Shown here piece by piece: positions 44,704 to 53,800 of a stretch of 64,000 bases of DNA. Origin of the DNA: Treponema sp. CETP13 (GTDB lineage Bacteria; Spirochaetota; Spirochaetia; Treponematales; Treponemataceae); contig MLPZ01000013.1 of NCBI GenBank assembly GCA_001885315.1, positions 120,744 to 184,743 on the forward strand, given 5' to 3'. Under the pieces are notes generated by a model, which was not told the DNA's origin, made no database searches, and worked only from the letters and a program-made list of their open reading frames with translations. The position numbers and the translations under genes were made by a program. Within the stretch, counting starts at the first letter, position 1. Each line of letters opens with the position of its first letter.

Positions 44704-45549
44704 ATGATTCATAAAAAAATATATTTGCCTTGTAGATATCGAGAAAAACAAATAAAAAATAACCAATTTAAACCGTTTATCACAACATATATACTTGATA
44801 ATTCACCTGAAATTGATAGTAACCGAAAACAACCACTTGTTTTATTATGTCCAGGAGGCGGTTATTACATGACCTCTGATCGAGAGGCAGAACCAATAGC
44901 TCTTAAATTGAATGCATTAGGTTTTCATGTTTGTGTTCTGCGCTACAGTATTGTTCCATTCGATTTTCCTGCTCCAATTTTAGATCTTTGCGAAGCAATG
45001 GAATTAATCAAAACAAAAACAAAAGAATGGCATATTGATAATACTAAAATAATACTTGGAGGTTGTTCTGCCGGTGGTCATCTTGCAGCCTTTCTTGGAA
45101 TTTATTGGAATTCACAACTAATACAAAAATACGAAACATTTAATCCCAACACAATAAAACCAAATGGATTACTACTTTGTTATCCAGTAATTACTGCAAA
45201 TAAAGATTTAACTCACGGAGAAACGATTAAAAACATTTTGGGAGAACAAAAAGATAATGATTCAATGAGAGAAATGGTTTCACTCGAAAAACACGTAAAT
45301 AAGGATACTCCCCCTACTTTTATTTGGCACACTTGGAACGATGATTGTGTTCCTGTAGAAAATAGTTTGCTATTTGCTACAGCTTTGCGTAATCAATCAA
45401 TTTCCACAGAATTACATATATTTGCAGCTGGACCGCATGGGTTAAGTCTTGCCTCAAAACAAACCGCGGGAAACGATGGGATGATAGTTCCAGAATGTCA
45501 ATTATGGCCGGAACTTTTCGCATTATGGGCAAAAGCACAATTTACATAA
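44704..45549 (+). CDS. Alpha/beta hydrolase, acetyl esterase type
   Basis: 281 residues, no signal peptide. LLCPGGGYYMTSDREAEPIA holds the oxyanion-hole glycine motif of esterases of the BD-FAE/xylan esterase type; the nucleophile elbow is GGCSAGGHLA, and the acid-His pair appears as NDDCVPVEN and GPHGLSLA. Such enzymes remove acetyl groups from sugars and would fit with the GH3 glycosidase on the other strand, though substrate is inferred. AAGGAG precedes the ATG by 7 nt. Two palindromes lie after its stop. Confidence 0.88.
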   Translation: MIHKKIYLPCRYREKQIKNNQFKPFITTYILDNSPEIDSNRKQPLVLLCPGGGYYMTSDREAEPIALKLNALGFHVCVLRYSIVPFDFPAPILDLCEAMELIKTKTKEWHIDNTKIILGGCSAGGHLAAFLGIYWNSQLIQKYETFNPNTIKPNGLLLCYPVITANKDLTHGETIKNILGEQKDNDSMREMVSLEKHVNKDTPPTFIWHTWNDDCVPVENSLLFATALRNQSISTELHIFAAGPHGLSLASKQTAGNDGMIVPECQLWPELFALWAKAQFT

Positions 45550-45577
45550 ATAAGATACATCTAAAAAAAACCATACA

Positions 45578-45600
45578 CGAGTTTCGTAAAACGAAACTCG
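45578..45600. repeat. Perfect 10-bp hairpin upstream of ilvC
   Basis: CGAGTTTCGT (45578-45587), loop AAA, ACGAAACTCG (45591-45600). Neither strand has a T-tract directly after it, so it is not an ordinary terminator. Confidence 0.8.
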
Positions 45601-45602
45601 CT

Positions 45603-45657
45603 GTAATAAATGCAACTGTTTGTTGTGTTTTACGCAATAAACAGTTGCATTTATTAC
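45603..45657. repeat. Perfect 19-bp inverted repeat upstream of ilvC
   Basis: GTAATAAATGCAACTGTTT (45603-45621) is perfectly complemented by 45639-45657, with a 17-nt loop. It begins 2 nt after the 10-bp hairpin and ends 2 nt before the ilvC -35 box. The 11-bp word TTTACGCAATA occurs in the loop (45629-45639) and again at 45660-45670 across the -35 box. Confidence 0.85.
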
Positions 45658-45659
45658 AC

Positions 45660-45688
45660 TTTACGCAATAGTTAACTCATGCTACACT
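45660..45688 (+). promoter_or_regulatory. Promoter of ilvC
   Basis: TTTACG (45660-45665), 17 bp, TACACT (45683-45688). Transcription would start near 45695, leaving a short leader with AAGGAG before the ATG. The -35 box is part of a repeated 11-bp word. Confidence 0.5.
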
Positions 45689-45726
45689 GCCTTAAGTAAT
45701 AATTAAATCATAAGGAGTTATATAAT

Positions 45727-47205
45727 ATGGAAAAGAAAAACTATTTTAATTCTATCCCTTGGAGAGAAGCACGTCTTCAACTCGGACATTGTCGTTTTAT
45801 GAGCAAAGATGAATTTGCTGATGGTACAAAAGCTTTACAAGGCAAAAAAATTGTTATTGTAGGTTGTGGAGCACAAGGACTTAACCAAGGTCTTAATCTT
45901 CGCGACTCAGGACTTGATGTAAGCTATGCTCTACGCGAAGGGGCTATTAAAGAAAAAAGACAAAGTTTTAAAAACGCAAGCGAAAATGGTTTTAAAGTTG
46001 GAACATACGATGAAATGATTCCTACTGCAGATCTTATTGGTAACCTTACTCCAGATAAGCAACACTCAAAAGTTATTAGTGCCATTATGCCTAAAATGAA
46101 AAAGGGCTCTGCTCTATGGTATAGCCATGGATTTAACATGGTAGAAGAAGGAATGCAGATTCGTCCAGATATCACTGTTTTAATGATGGCTCCAAAAGGA
46201 CCAGGTTCTGAAGTAAGAACAGAATATCAACGTGGATTTGGGGTACCTGAACTTATAGCTGTACATCCTGTTAATGATCCTGAAAAAAAAGGTTGGGCCT
46301 ATGCAAAAGCACTTGCTGTTGCATGTGGTGGTTCTCGAGCAGGTGTTTTGGAATCAAGTTTTGTTGCTGAAGTTAAATCTGACCTTATGGGAGAGCAAAC
46401 AATTCTTTGTGGTATGTTACAAACTGGCTCTCTTCTCTGCTTTGACAAAATGGTAGAAAAAGGAATTGATAAAGGGTATGCCTCTAAACTCATTCAGTAC
46501 GGTTGGGAAACAACTACAGAAGCTCTTAAATGGGGTGGAATTACTGGTATGATGGATCGTCTATCTAACCCTGCTAAAATTAAAGCAAACAAACTTTCTA
46601 AAGATTTGAAAAAAATTATGACTAAACTATATCAAAAACATATGGATGATATTATTTCTGGTCATTTTAGTAAAACAATGATGGAAGATTGGGCTGTAGG
46701 TGACAAAGATCTTCTGAGATGGAGAGAAGCTACTGGTAAAACTGCCTTTGAGCAAACTCCTGCTGGAGACATGGAAATTAGTGAACAAGAATACTTTGAT
46801 AACGGTATTTTAATGGTTGCTATGGTTAAAGCAGGTGTTGAATTGGCATTTGAAACAATGACAGATGCTGGCATTAAAGCAGAAAGCGCATACTATGAAA
46901 GTTTACATGAAGTTCCTCTAATTGCAAATCTTATTAGCCGCAAAAAATTATATGAAATGAATCGTATTATTTCTGACACAGCAGAATATGGTTGTTACCT
47001 TTTTGATAATGCTTGTCGTCCTCTTCTTGCTGACTTTATGAAAGGAATAGACACAGATGTCATAGGAAAAGGTCTAAACCTAAAAGACAACTGCGTAAAC
47101 AACACAGAATTAGTTGCTGTAAATGCCGAAATTAGAAATCATCCGGTTGAAATTGTTGGACAAAAACTTCGTGGATATATGACAGCCATGAAAGCATTAA
47201 TTTAA
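45727..47205 (+). CDS. ilvC: Ketol-acid reductoisomerase, class II (long form)
   Basis: 492 residues, the length of the E. coli-type enzyme with a doubled C-terminal domain. It converts acetolactate to dihydroxyisovalerate in valine, leucine and isoleucine synthesis, using NADPH and Mg. [21 protein letters not shown] is the Rossmann motif, and [14 protein letters not shown] supplies the basic residues for the NADPH phosphate. [12 protein letters not shown] and [16 protein letters not shown] (metal-binding Asp/Glu) follow. No other ilv gene is adjacent. AAGGAG lies 8 nt before the ATG, and two palindromes precede the promoter. The avtA-like enzyme could use its downstream product. Confidence 0.97.
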   Translation: MEKKNYFNSIPWREARLQLGHCRFMSKDEFADGTKALQGKKIVIVGCGAQGLNQGLNLRDSGLDVSYALREGAIKEKRQSFKNASENGFKVGTYDEMIPTADLIGNLTPDKQHSKVISAIMPKMKKGSALWYSHGFNMVEEGMQIRPDITVLMMAPKGPGSEVRTEYQRGFGVPELIAVHPVNDPEKKGWAYAKALAVACGGSRAGVLESSFVAEVKSDLMGEQTILCGMLQTGSLLCFDKMVEKGIDKGYASKLIQYGWETTTEALKWGGITGMMDRLSNPAKIKANKLSKDLKKIMTKLYQKHMDDIISGHFSKTMMEDWAVGDKDLLRWREATGKTAFEQTPAGDMEISEQEYFDNGILMVAMVKAGVELAFETMTDAGIKAESAYYESLHEVPLIANLISRKKLYEMNRIISDTAEYGCYLFDNACRPLLADFMKGIDTDVIGKGLNLKDNCVNNTELVAVNAEIRNHPVEIVGQKLRGYMTAMKALI

Positions 47206-47226
47206 TGTATAATTAAAATATCTTTT

Positions 47227-47259
47227 AATAAAACTCCGTATAAAAAACGGAGTTTTATT
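47227..47259. terminator. Bidirectional rho-independent terminator
   Basis: A perfect 13-bp stem (AATAAAACTCCGT, 47227-47239, and its complement 47247-47259) with a 7-nt loop, A-rich on one side and T-rich on the other. It lies between the convergent ilvC and adenylate cyclase genes and can serve both. Confidence 0.9.
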
Positions 47260-47263
47260 TATC

Positions 47264-49342
47264 TTATATTTCTTCAAGGGTAACTATTTCTGGAATTAAA
47301 GAGTCTACCTCTTGAGTTTTAAGTGGTATTTCTGAATTAGCACGTTCTCCTAAAAGTTCATAGACAACTACAGGATGATGAATTCCTTTTAAATTTACTT
47401 TATCAATTCTACGAGCTTCAAAGGTATCTTTTACAATATTCCAAGTATTTTCAGTTATTAGGATCTGTGTACCAAAATCTTTATTTGCTGTTTCTAATCG
47501 TGAAGCAATATTTACATTTCCGCCAATAATCGTATAATCAAGCCGTTTTATTGATCCAACATTTCCTACAATCATTTCACCTGTATTAATTCCCATCCTG
47601 GTATGCAATGGTTTTTTTATTAACCCCTCATGAAGTAATTGCTCATTAATTATTTTTTCCATCTTTTGCATGCCAAGAGCTGCTTTACAACAACGTACAG
47701 CATGATCAGAAAGAGGATTAGGAGCACCAAAAAAAGCAAGAATCGCATCTCCTTCAAATTTATCTATTGTGCCACCAAGAGCAATAATAACTTCACTCAT
47801 TTCTGTAAGATAACTATTAATAACTTTTAAAAGAATATCAGGATCTAATTCCTCAGATAAATCCGTAAAACCTTGTATATCTGTAAAAACAACTGATAAA
47901 TTTTTTTTCTCACCTCCAACATCTATTTTAGTAGGACTTTGCAAGATATTATTTACTAATTCTGGTGATATATATCGAGAAAAAGCAAATTGAAGTCTAT
48001 TTTTTTGTTGTTTGGCTTCTTCTACTTCTATTTGTTCAAAAGCTTTTAAAAGAATTCTCACTAGAGGTCCTAAAATTTTTAATTGCCCAGCATTATAAGT
48101 TTTACGTGCACTTCCAATGAATAAAAAACCAAGTGTTTCATTCCCATTTGTTAGTTTTACAGAAATTCCACCATTCTTATGAATCTTAGTATTTAAATTT
48201 TCAACCATACCCATGCGTTCTTTTAACATGTCCAGAAAAAATTTATTTACAGTTTCCTGCTCCTTATAATACGTATTATTTATTTTCCCTTTTGAATCTA
48301 TAGCAACATAAGCAGAGAAAGAAGCTCCAAAATTTTGCATAATCCAAACATTTACATAATCAAAAATGTCTTTTACTGTTTTTTTGGAAAGTAAGGTTTT
48401 TTCGAGACTATCAAAATCTATTTCTATAGCCTTTCCAGGTTGTACCCATTCTCCTATTTCAGAATATATTAAGCCAGAATGGATATAACAATAAACAATA
48501 ATAGATACAGAAAAACAACCAGTAATAGCATAGGAAATAATATAAAAAAATGCATATGGAAAAGTATCATATTGAATAAAACCTAGTAGGAGTAAAATAT
48601 ATTTCAATATAAATATAGTAATAATAAAAATTATTAAAATAGTTTTTATAAATTTTCTAGGTATACTGTTCCTTGCAATAATTTTAGAAACTATATCTAA
48701 TATAATTATAGAAAATCCTATTGTTGCTAAATCAAAAGTTATCACTGCAAATTTACTATAAAAATCGTTAGAGCAAAAGGGTATTCTATAACTTGCAACT
48801 ATTATAGCAAGAAGATATAAAATAATAGCTCTAATATATTTTTTTGCTCTATTTTGGGGAACATTCATATTATAACAATATATCTTGTAGCAAATAAAAA
48901 ACCCACTTATGAGAATTAGAAGTGCAAAAAGATAACCACTCACATTCCATAACGGTATAGTTTTTAAAACATTTAAAAAAGATTGTTTTGAATATGGAAC
49001 AGAAATTATTTTTCCATTTTCTAATTCTAAAGTAACCCCATTATCTACAGTAAATATTTTATTTCGTTTTCCAACAAACCCCGATACAGAACCCTTATGC
49101 CTTAATCGTTGCAATTGTACATCAGAATAACCATTTAGTTTTTTTAAAACATCACCATCACGTAATCCTGCTTTCCAAACAGGCGTATTATTTTGAACAT
49201 TAACTGCAAACACATTATCTGTTGTTATTTTAAGTGTAAATCCCTTTTGCATACCAGGTATGTGCATTAGAGTCATAAACTCAAACAAACAGAGAACAAT
49301 ACATAAACAGCCAAAACCCCATGATAAATAAAGTTTTTTCAT
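47264..49342 (-). CDS. Membrane adenylate/guanylate cyclase with PDZ-like and GAF-like regions
   Basis: 692 residues from the ATG at 49342, which has AGGA about 9 nt upstream; a GTG three codons earlier is too close to it. One N-terminal helix (about 2-24) is followed by a PDZ-like periplasmic segment (about 38-90; NTPVWKAGLRDGDVLKKLNG), six or seven membrane helices (about 105-290), a GAF-like region (about 310-430), and a class III cyclase domain (about 465-650). VVFTDIQGFTDL and KFEGDAILAFFG carry the two metal-binding Asp; GINTGEMIVGNVG, DYTIIGGNVNIASRLE complete it. It should make cAMP under control of an external or membrane signal. Confidence 0.9.
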   Translation of the reverse strand: MKKLYLSWGFGCLCIVLCLFEFMTLMHIPGMQKGFTLKITTDNVFAVNVQNNTPVWKAGLRDGDVLKKLNGYSDVQLQRLRHKGSVSGFVGKRNKIFTVDNGVTLELENGKIISVPYSKQSFLNVLKTIPLWNVSGYLFALLILISGFFICYKIYCYNMNVPQNRAKKYIRAIILYLLAIIVASYRIPFCSNDFYSKFAVITFDLATIGFSIIILDIVSKIIARNSIPRKFIKTILIIFIITIFILKYILLLLGFIQYDTFPYAFFYIISYAITGCFSVSIIVYCYIHSGLIYSEIGEWVQPGKAIEIDFDSLEKTLLSKKTVKDIFDYVNVWIMQNFGASFSAYVAIDSKGKINNTYYKEQETVNKFFLDMLKERMGMVENLNTKIHKNGGISVKLTNGNETLGFLFIGSARKTYNAGQLKILGPLVRILLKAFEQIEVEEAKQQKNRLQFAFSRYISPELVNNILQSPTKIDVGGEKKNLSVVFTDIQGFTDLSEELDPDILLKVINSYLTEMSEVIIALGGTIDKFEGDAILAFFGAPNPLSDHAVRCCKAALGMQKMEKIINEQLLHEGLIKKPLHTRMGINTGEMIVGNVGSIKRLDYTIIGGNVNIASRLETANKDFGTQILITENTWNIVKDTFEARRIDKVNLKGIHHPVVVYELLGERANSEIPLKTQEVDSLIPEIVTLEEI

Positions 49343-49361
49343 TTCAAACACATCCTATTTA

Positions 49362-50774
49362 TTACATACAAGCAAACTTTTTTAAAACACTTATCTGTGT
49401 TTGCACTGTTACGGCAGCTGGACCACCTGTTGTTTGTCTTGCATCTACACAAGCCTTGGCAGGCAAACAATCATAGACATCTGTATCTATAAGCTCTGAA
49501 ATTTTTTTATATTCTTCAAGCGATAGATCTTCAAGATTAATACCTTTTTCTATACATTGTCTAACTGCAGTTGCCGAAACCCCATGTGCTGTCCTAAAAG
49601 GCATTCCTTTTTTAACAAGATAATCTGCTAAATCTGTAGCATTAGCATGTCCACCAATACAACTTTGTTCCATTCTATCTATATTCCAACTGGCACTTCC
49701 TATCATTCGAGTAAAAATACCAAGACAACTATAAACTGTGTCATAGGCATCAAAAACGGGTTCTTTATCTTCTTGCATATCTCGATCATAGGAAAGAGGT
49801 AACCCTTTCATCATTGTCATAAGTGCAAATAAATCCCCGTATACCTTACCTGTTCGGCCACGAATTAATTCTGCAAAATCTGGGTTCTTTTTTTGTGGCA
49901 TAATAGAAGAGCCCGTGGACCAACGCTCTGAAAGACTAATAAACTTAAACTCTTCTGTAGACCAAATAACAATTTCTTCGCAAAAACGTGATAAATGCAT
50001 TTGGATTAAACCAAGAGCTGAAGTAATCTCTAATAAAAAATCGCGATCAGAAACTGAATCTAAAGAGTTTTGAGTAGGTGCTATAAAACCTAACTCTGCT
50101 GCAGTCATTTCTCTATCTAATGGTAATCCACTTCCGGCTAAAGCACCAGCTCCAAGGGGAGAAAAATCCATCCTTTTTATTGCATCGTCTAGGCGACCAC
50201 AATCACGGACAAGCATCCATGCCCATGCACAAAGATGATGTGCAAGGGTCACAGGTTGAGCACGCTGCATATGGGTATATCCACTCATTAAACTCTCGGT
50301 GTGCTCAGAAGCAATATCTGCTAGTGTATTTATAAGAGTTTTTAATCGCATTTTTAATTCAGGGATAGAATGTTTTAGATACAAACGTTCATCGAGAGCA
50401 ATTTGATCATTTCTGCTACGCCCTGTATGCACTTTTTTACCTACATCTCCTAATCTGTCAGTTAGAACACCTTCAATAAAAGAATGTATATCTTCTGCTG
50501 TATAATCTATATTTAATTTACCATTTTCTAAATCATCTTTTATAGAATCAAGACAATCTATAATTTGTTGTGCTTCATTTTCGGGTATTATTTTCTGTTT
50601 TCCAAGCATACGTACATGTGCCTGGCTTCCTCTAATATCATCGAATGCCATGCGCTCATCTACATGTATTGATGTTTCAAAAGCAACTGCTTCTGCATCT
50701 GGGCCTTCTTTAAAACGGCCATGCCATAAAGCTGCGTGATTACCACCGTCGATAACTGATTTGTTTTTACTCAT
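49362..50774 (-). CDS. argH: Argininosuccinate lyase
   Basis: 470 residues. It splits argininosuccinate to arginine and fumarate. The fumarase-superfamily signature SIMPQKKNPDFAE is intact (catalytic Ser in GSSIMPQ), with HTGRSRNDQIALDERL and TDVYDCLPAK... typical of ArgH. Other arginine genes are absent here. TGGACT, 17 bp, TATAAT and 6 nt precede the ATG, with no ribosome site, so the mRNA is probably leaderless. It diverges from the alpha-2-macroglobulin gene. The adenylate cyclase follows 19 nt later on the same strand. Confidence 0.96.
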   Translation of the reverse strand: MSKNKSVIDGGNHAALWHGRFKEGPDAEAVAFETSIHVDERMAFDDIRGSQAHVRMLGKQKIIPENEAQQIIDCLDSIKDDLENGKLNIDYTAEDIHSFIEGVLTDRLGDVGKKVHTGRSRNDQIALDERLYLKHSIPELKMRLKTLINTLADIASEHTESLMSGYTHMQRAQPVTLAHHLCAWAWMLVRDCGRLDDAIKRMDFSPLGAGALAGSGLPLDREMTAAELGFIAPTQNSLDSVSDRDFLLEITSALGLIQMHLSRFCEEIVIWSTEEFKFISLSERWSTGSSIMPQKKNPDFAELIRGRTGKVYGDLFALMTMMKGLPLSYDRDMQEDKEPVFDAYDTVYSCLGIFTRMIGSASWNIDRMEQSCIGGHANATDLADYLVKKGMPFRTAHGVSATAVRQCIEKGINLEDLSLEEYKKISELIDTDVYDCLPAKACVDARQTTGGPAAVTVQTQISVLKKFACM

Positions 50775-50780
50775 TATTCT

Positions 50781-50809
50781 ATTATAAAGAACACTTATAT
50801 AAAAGTCCA
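50781..50809 (-). promoter_or_regulatory. Promoter of argH (leaderless type)
   Basis: On the minus strand TGGACT (50804-50809), 17 bp, TATAAT (50781-50786), then 6 nt to the ATG at 50774. Confidence 0.6.
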
Positions 50810-50816
50810 GAAAACA

Positions 50817-50845
50817 TTGAAGATTTTAGAGTACTAGAGTACACT
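50817..50845 (+). promoter_or_regulatory. Promoter of the alpha-2-macroglobulin gene
   Basis: TTGAAG (50817-50822), 17 bp, TACACT (50840-50845). The transcript would start near 50852, past the ATG at 50848, which rules against that upstream start and supports the TTG at 50878 with AAGGAG at 50866-50871. Confidence 0.55.
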
Positions 50846-50877
50846 AAATGAGAGAGAAAAAGAAAAAGGAGAAACCA

Positions 50878-53800
50878 TTGATAGGAAAAAAAATCTCATT
50901 TTGTATCTGCCTAACTGCTTCACTGTGTTGTTTGCTTTCATGTGAAAAAAATAAAAACGAATTTTTAAATACAGAAGTTATACCAGAAAAAATTGACATA
51001 CAAAAGGCTGAACCATCTGAACCACTAGATTCTTTTTTTAAATTAGATTACACAAAGGAATTTCCCGAAGAAGAAAAATCAGCAGTAACACTTTCGTTAG
51101 ACGGCCCTGTAGTTAGTAAAGATACAAAAGATGTATCCATAATTCCAGGAATTAGAGAACTTTCTTCATATATAATAAATTACATAAATCACTTAGATCC
51201 TAAAAAAGCACATCCCCCTATTATTAATCCTAATAAAGATGCTTTTGAGCAAAAAGATGGGGATTTAGTAGTTGCCGCTTGGGGACCACAAGAAAAAATA
51301 CCTTCAGAAGTGAAAAAACCTTCTTTTTATGTGATTTTTTCAGAACCTGTAATGCCAGTAAGTGCACTCAAAAGAACACCTGATACAACGTCTACTATTA
51401 TGTCTATTTCTCCACCAATAAAAGGCGTTTTTAAATGGTATGGGACTCGACAAATTTCTTTTGAAGCCCAAGAAACGATAAATCCACTCGTAAAATATAC
51501 TATTACAATAAAAAAAGGAACTACCTCTCTTACAGGGAAAAAATTACAAAAAGATTTTACATACACTACTTATTCAGAACCTTTATCGATTACACATATG
51601 GAGTGTGGCTACTCTCTAGCAAAAGAGAAAAAAATCTATATAGATAGAGAAGATGTAATTCCAGAAGCGGCAAATGAAGTTGCTCTTAGCTTTAACTACC
51701 CTGTTAACATACTTGTAATGAAGCCACTTATAAATGTTCTTATTAATGACAAAGAGCTACGGACTTTCACCTTAAAAACAATTGATGAGGATACCGTACT
51801 TTTAACACTTGATGGTAAAATTCCCCTTAATACACAAGTAACAATAAAAATACAACAACCAATTATTGATAATATAGATTATACTCTTACAACTTCATAT
51901 CATACATTATCTCCTTTTGTTTTTAGAGAATACAAAACTCAAAAATCTTTTGGGCAATATTTAAATCCCGTGTATGTATTTTTTTCACATGATATAGATA
52001 AAACAACTGTTTTAGAAAGTATTTCTACAGAGCCTAGTATGCCGATTACAGAAGACAACCTAGAAATTTGGAATTCAACAATCCTTATTCATGGATTGCC
52101 AGTTACTTTCGATTCAAATTACACAATAAAAATTAATAATACCCTTAAAGATGTGTATGGACAAAGTCTTAATTCAAAAAAAGGTGATACAAACTTAAAA
52201 GTTCATGTTCCAGAAGCAGCAAGTTTTGTAAAATATCTTGACCATGGACTTAAAATGCTCGAATCACAATTTACACCAAAACTACTTATTGAATACCAAA
52301 ACGTCTTAGATGGAACTAAATATACCATAGTTAAAGAAAACGATCCTCTAAATCATTATTTTGGTTGGAAGGATTCCTTAGACAACACTTTATCTCCATT
52401 TGAATTGAATACAAAAACCAAAAACACTCGGCTTTTTGAACAAATTCCACTCGATCCATATTTAACAAATGGAAAAGGTTGGATTTCTCTTGACTCAGTA
52501 GCTAGAGTTGCCTCCCCTTATGAAGACGGTAAAATTTATACAGATAATCATTATATGACTGTACAAGTTACCGACTTAGGAATCACTACTCGGTATGGTA
52601 TTAATAAAGCAGTTGTTTTGGTAACAAGTTTAAAAACAGGTTTACCTATAGAAAACGCATCTGTCTTTTTATTTGGCAAAAAAGATTTTATACCAGAAGA
52701 AGGAAATGAGGAATTATCATTTGCACATAGCACAACAAACGAGCAAGGTCTTGCAATTTTAGATTTTAAAGATTTACAAGTTGCAAAACAATTTTTTGAT
52801 AACAACACCCCAGCAATTTTAGTTAGATATAAGGATGATAAGGCTGTATACGAACCACAAGGGCATAATCCTTGGTCAAATGGGATTTATAACACAGAAT
52901 ATACAGAAAATGCTGCAGATATACATGAGAGAACCTTTATGTTTACAGATAGGGGGTTATATCAGCCAGGTGAAACAGTTACCTATCGAGGAATTGATCG
53001 AAATCAAAGATTTGGCAATTTTACGCCGTATACGGGAGAATATACGGTAACAGTAAAAGAAACAACATGGAATAATCCAAAAATACTTTTTACTACAGTA
53101 AATGAAACATCTGCTTCTGGTGGATTTTGGGATAGTTTTGATTTACCAAAAGATTTAGAACCTGGAACATATACTATTTCCTATAGCAGAGAGAAGGACA
53201 GTGAAGAACAGAATTTATATTTTACTGTAGCTTATTTTCAGCGACTAAAATATCAAACAGCCATAACACTTCCACAATCTCTTGTTGTTACAGGAACAAC
53301 TCTTACAGGTACTTTAAAAGCGTCATATCTTTCCGGGGGTGGTTTATCCAATGCAAAATATGAAGGCAGTTGGTTTAAAGAACCATACCGATTTACTTCA
53401 TCTGATGTCACTTTAAAAAATTACACATTTGGCCCCGCAAAAACGAGAGAAAATAGACAACAAATAAGTTCTTTTGAAGGGACATTGTCTACAACAGGAG
53501 AAGCTACTCTATCATGTAAAACAGAAGCATCTGGACTTACTTCTGTCCCTTATCGATATATAACAGAATGTCAGGTAACTGATACTTCGAATCAACTTAT
53601 TGCGACTTCTAAAGACATAATTGTGCACCCTGCCTCATGTTACATAGGACTGTCTAAACCTTTAAACACGTCTGGATTTCCTAAAAAAAACACTGCTATT
53701 CAGTTTAAATATATTATGACAGATATTGATGGCTCTCCTCTTATAAACAGTACAAAAACAGGAAGTAATCTAAAAGTAGAATTATTACACACAACATGGA

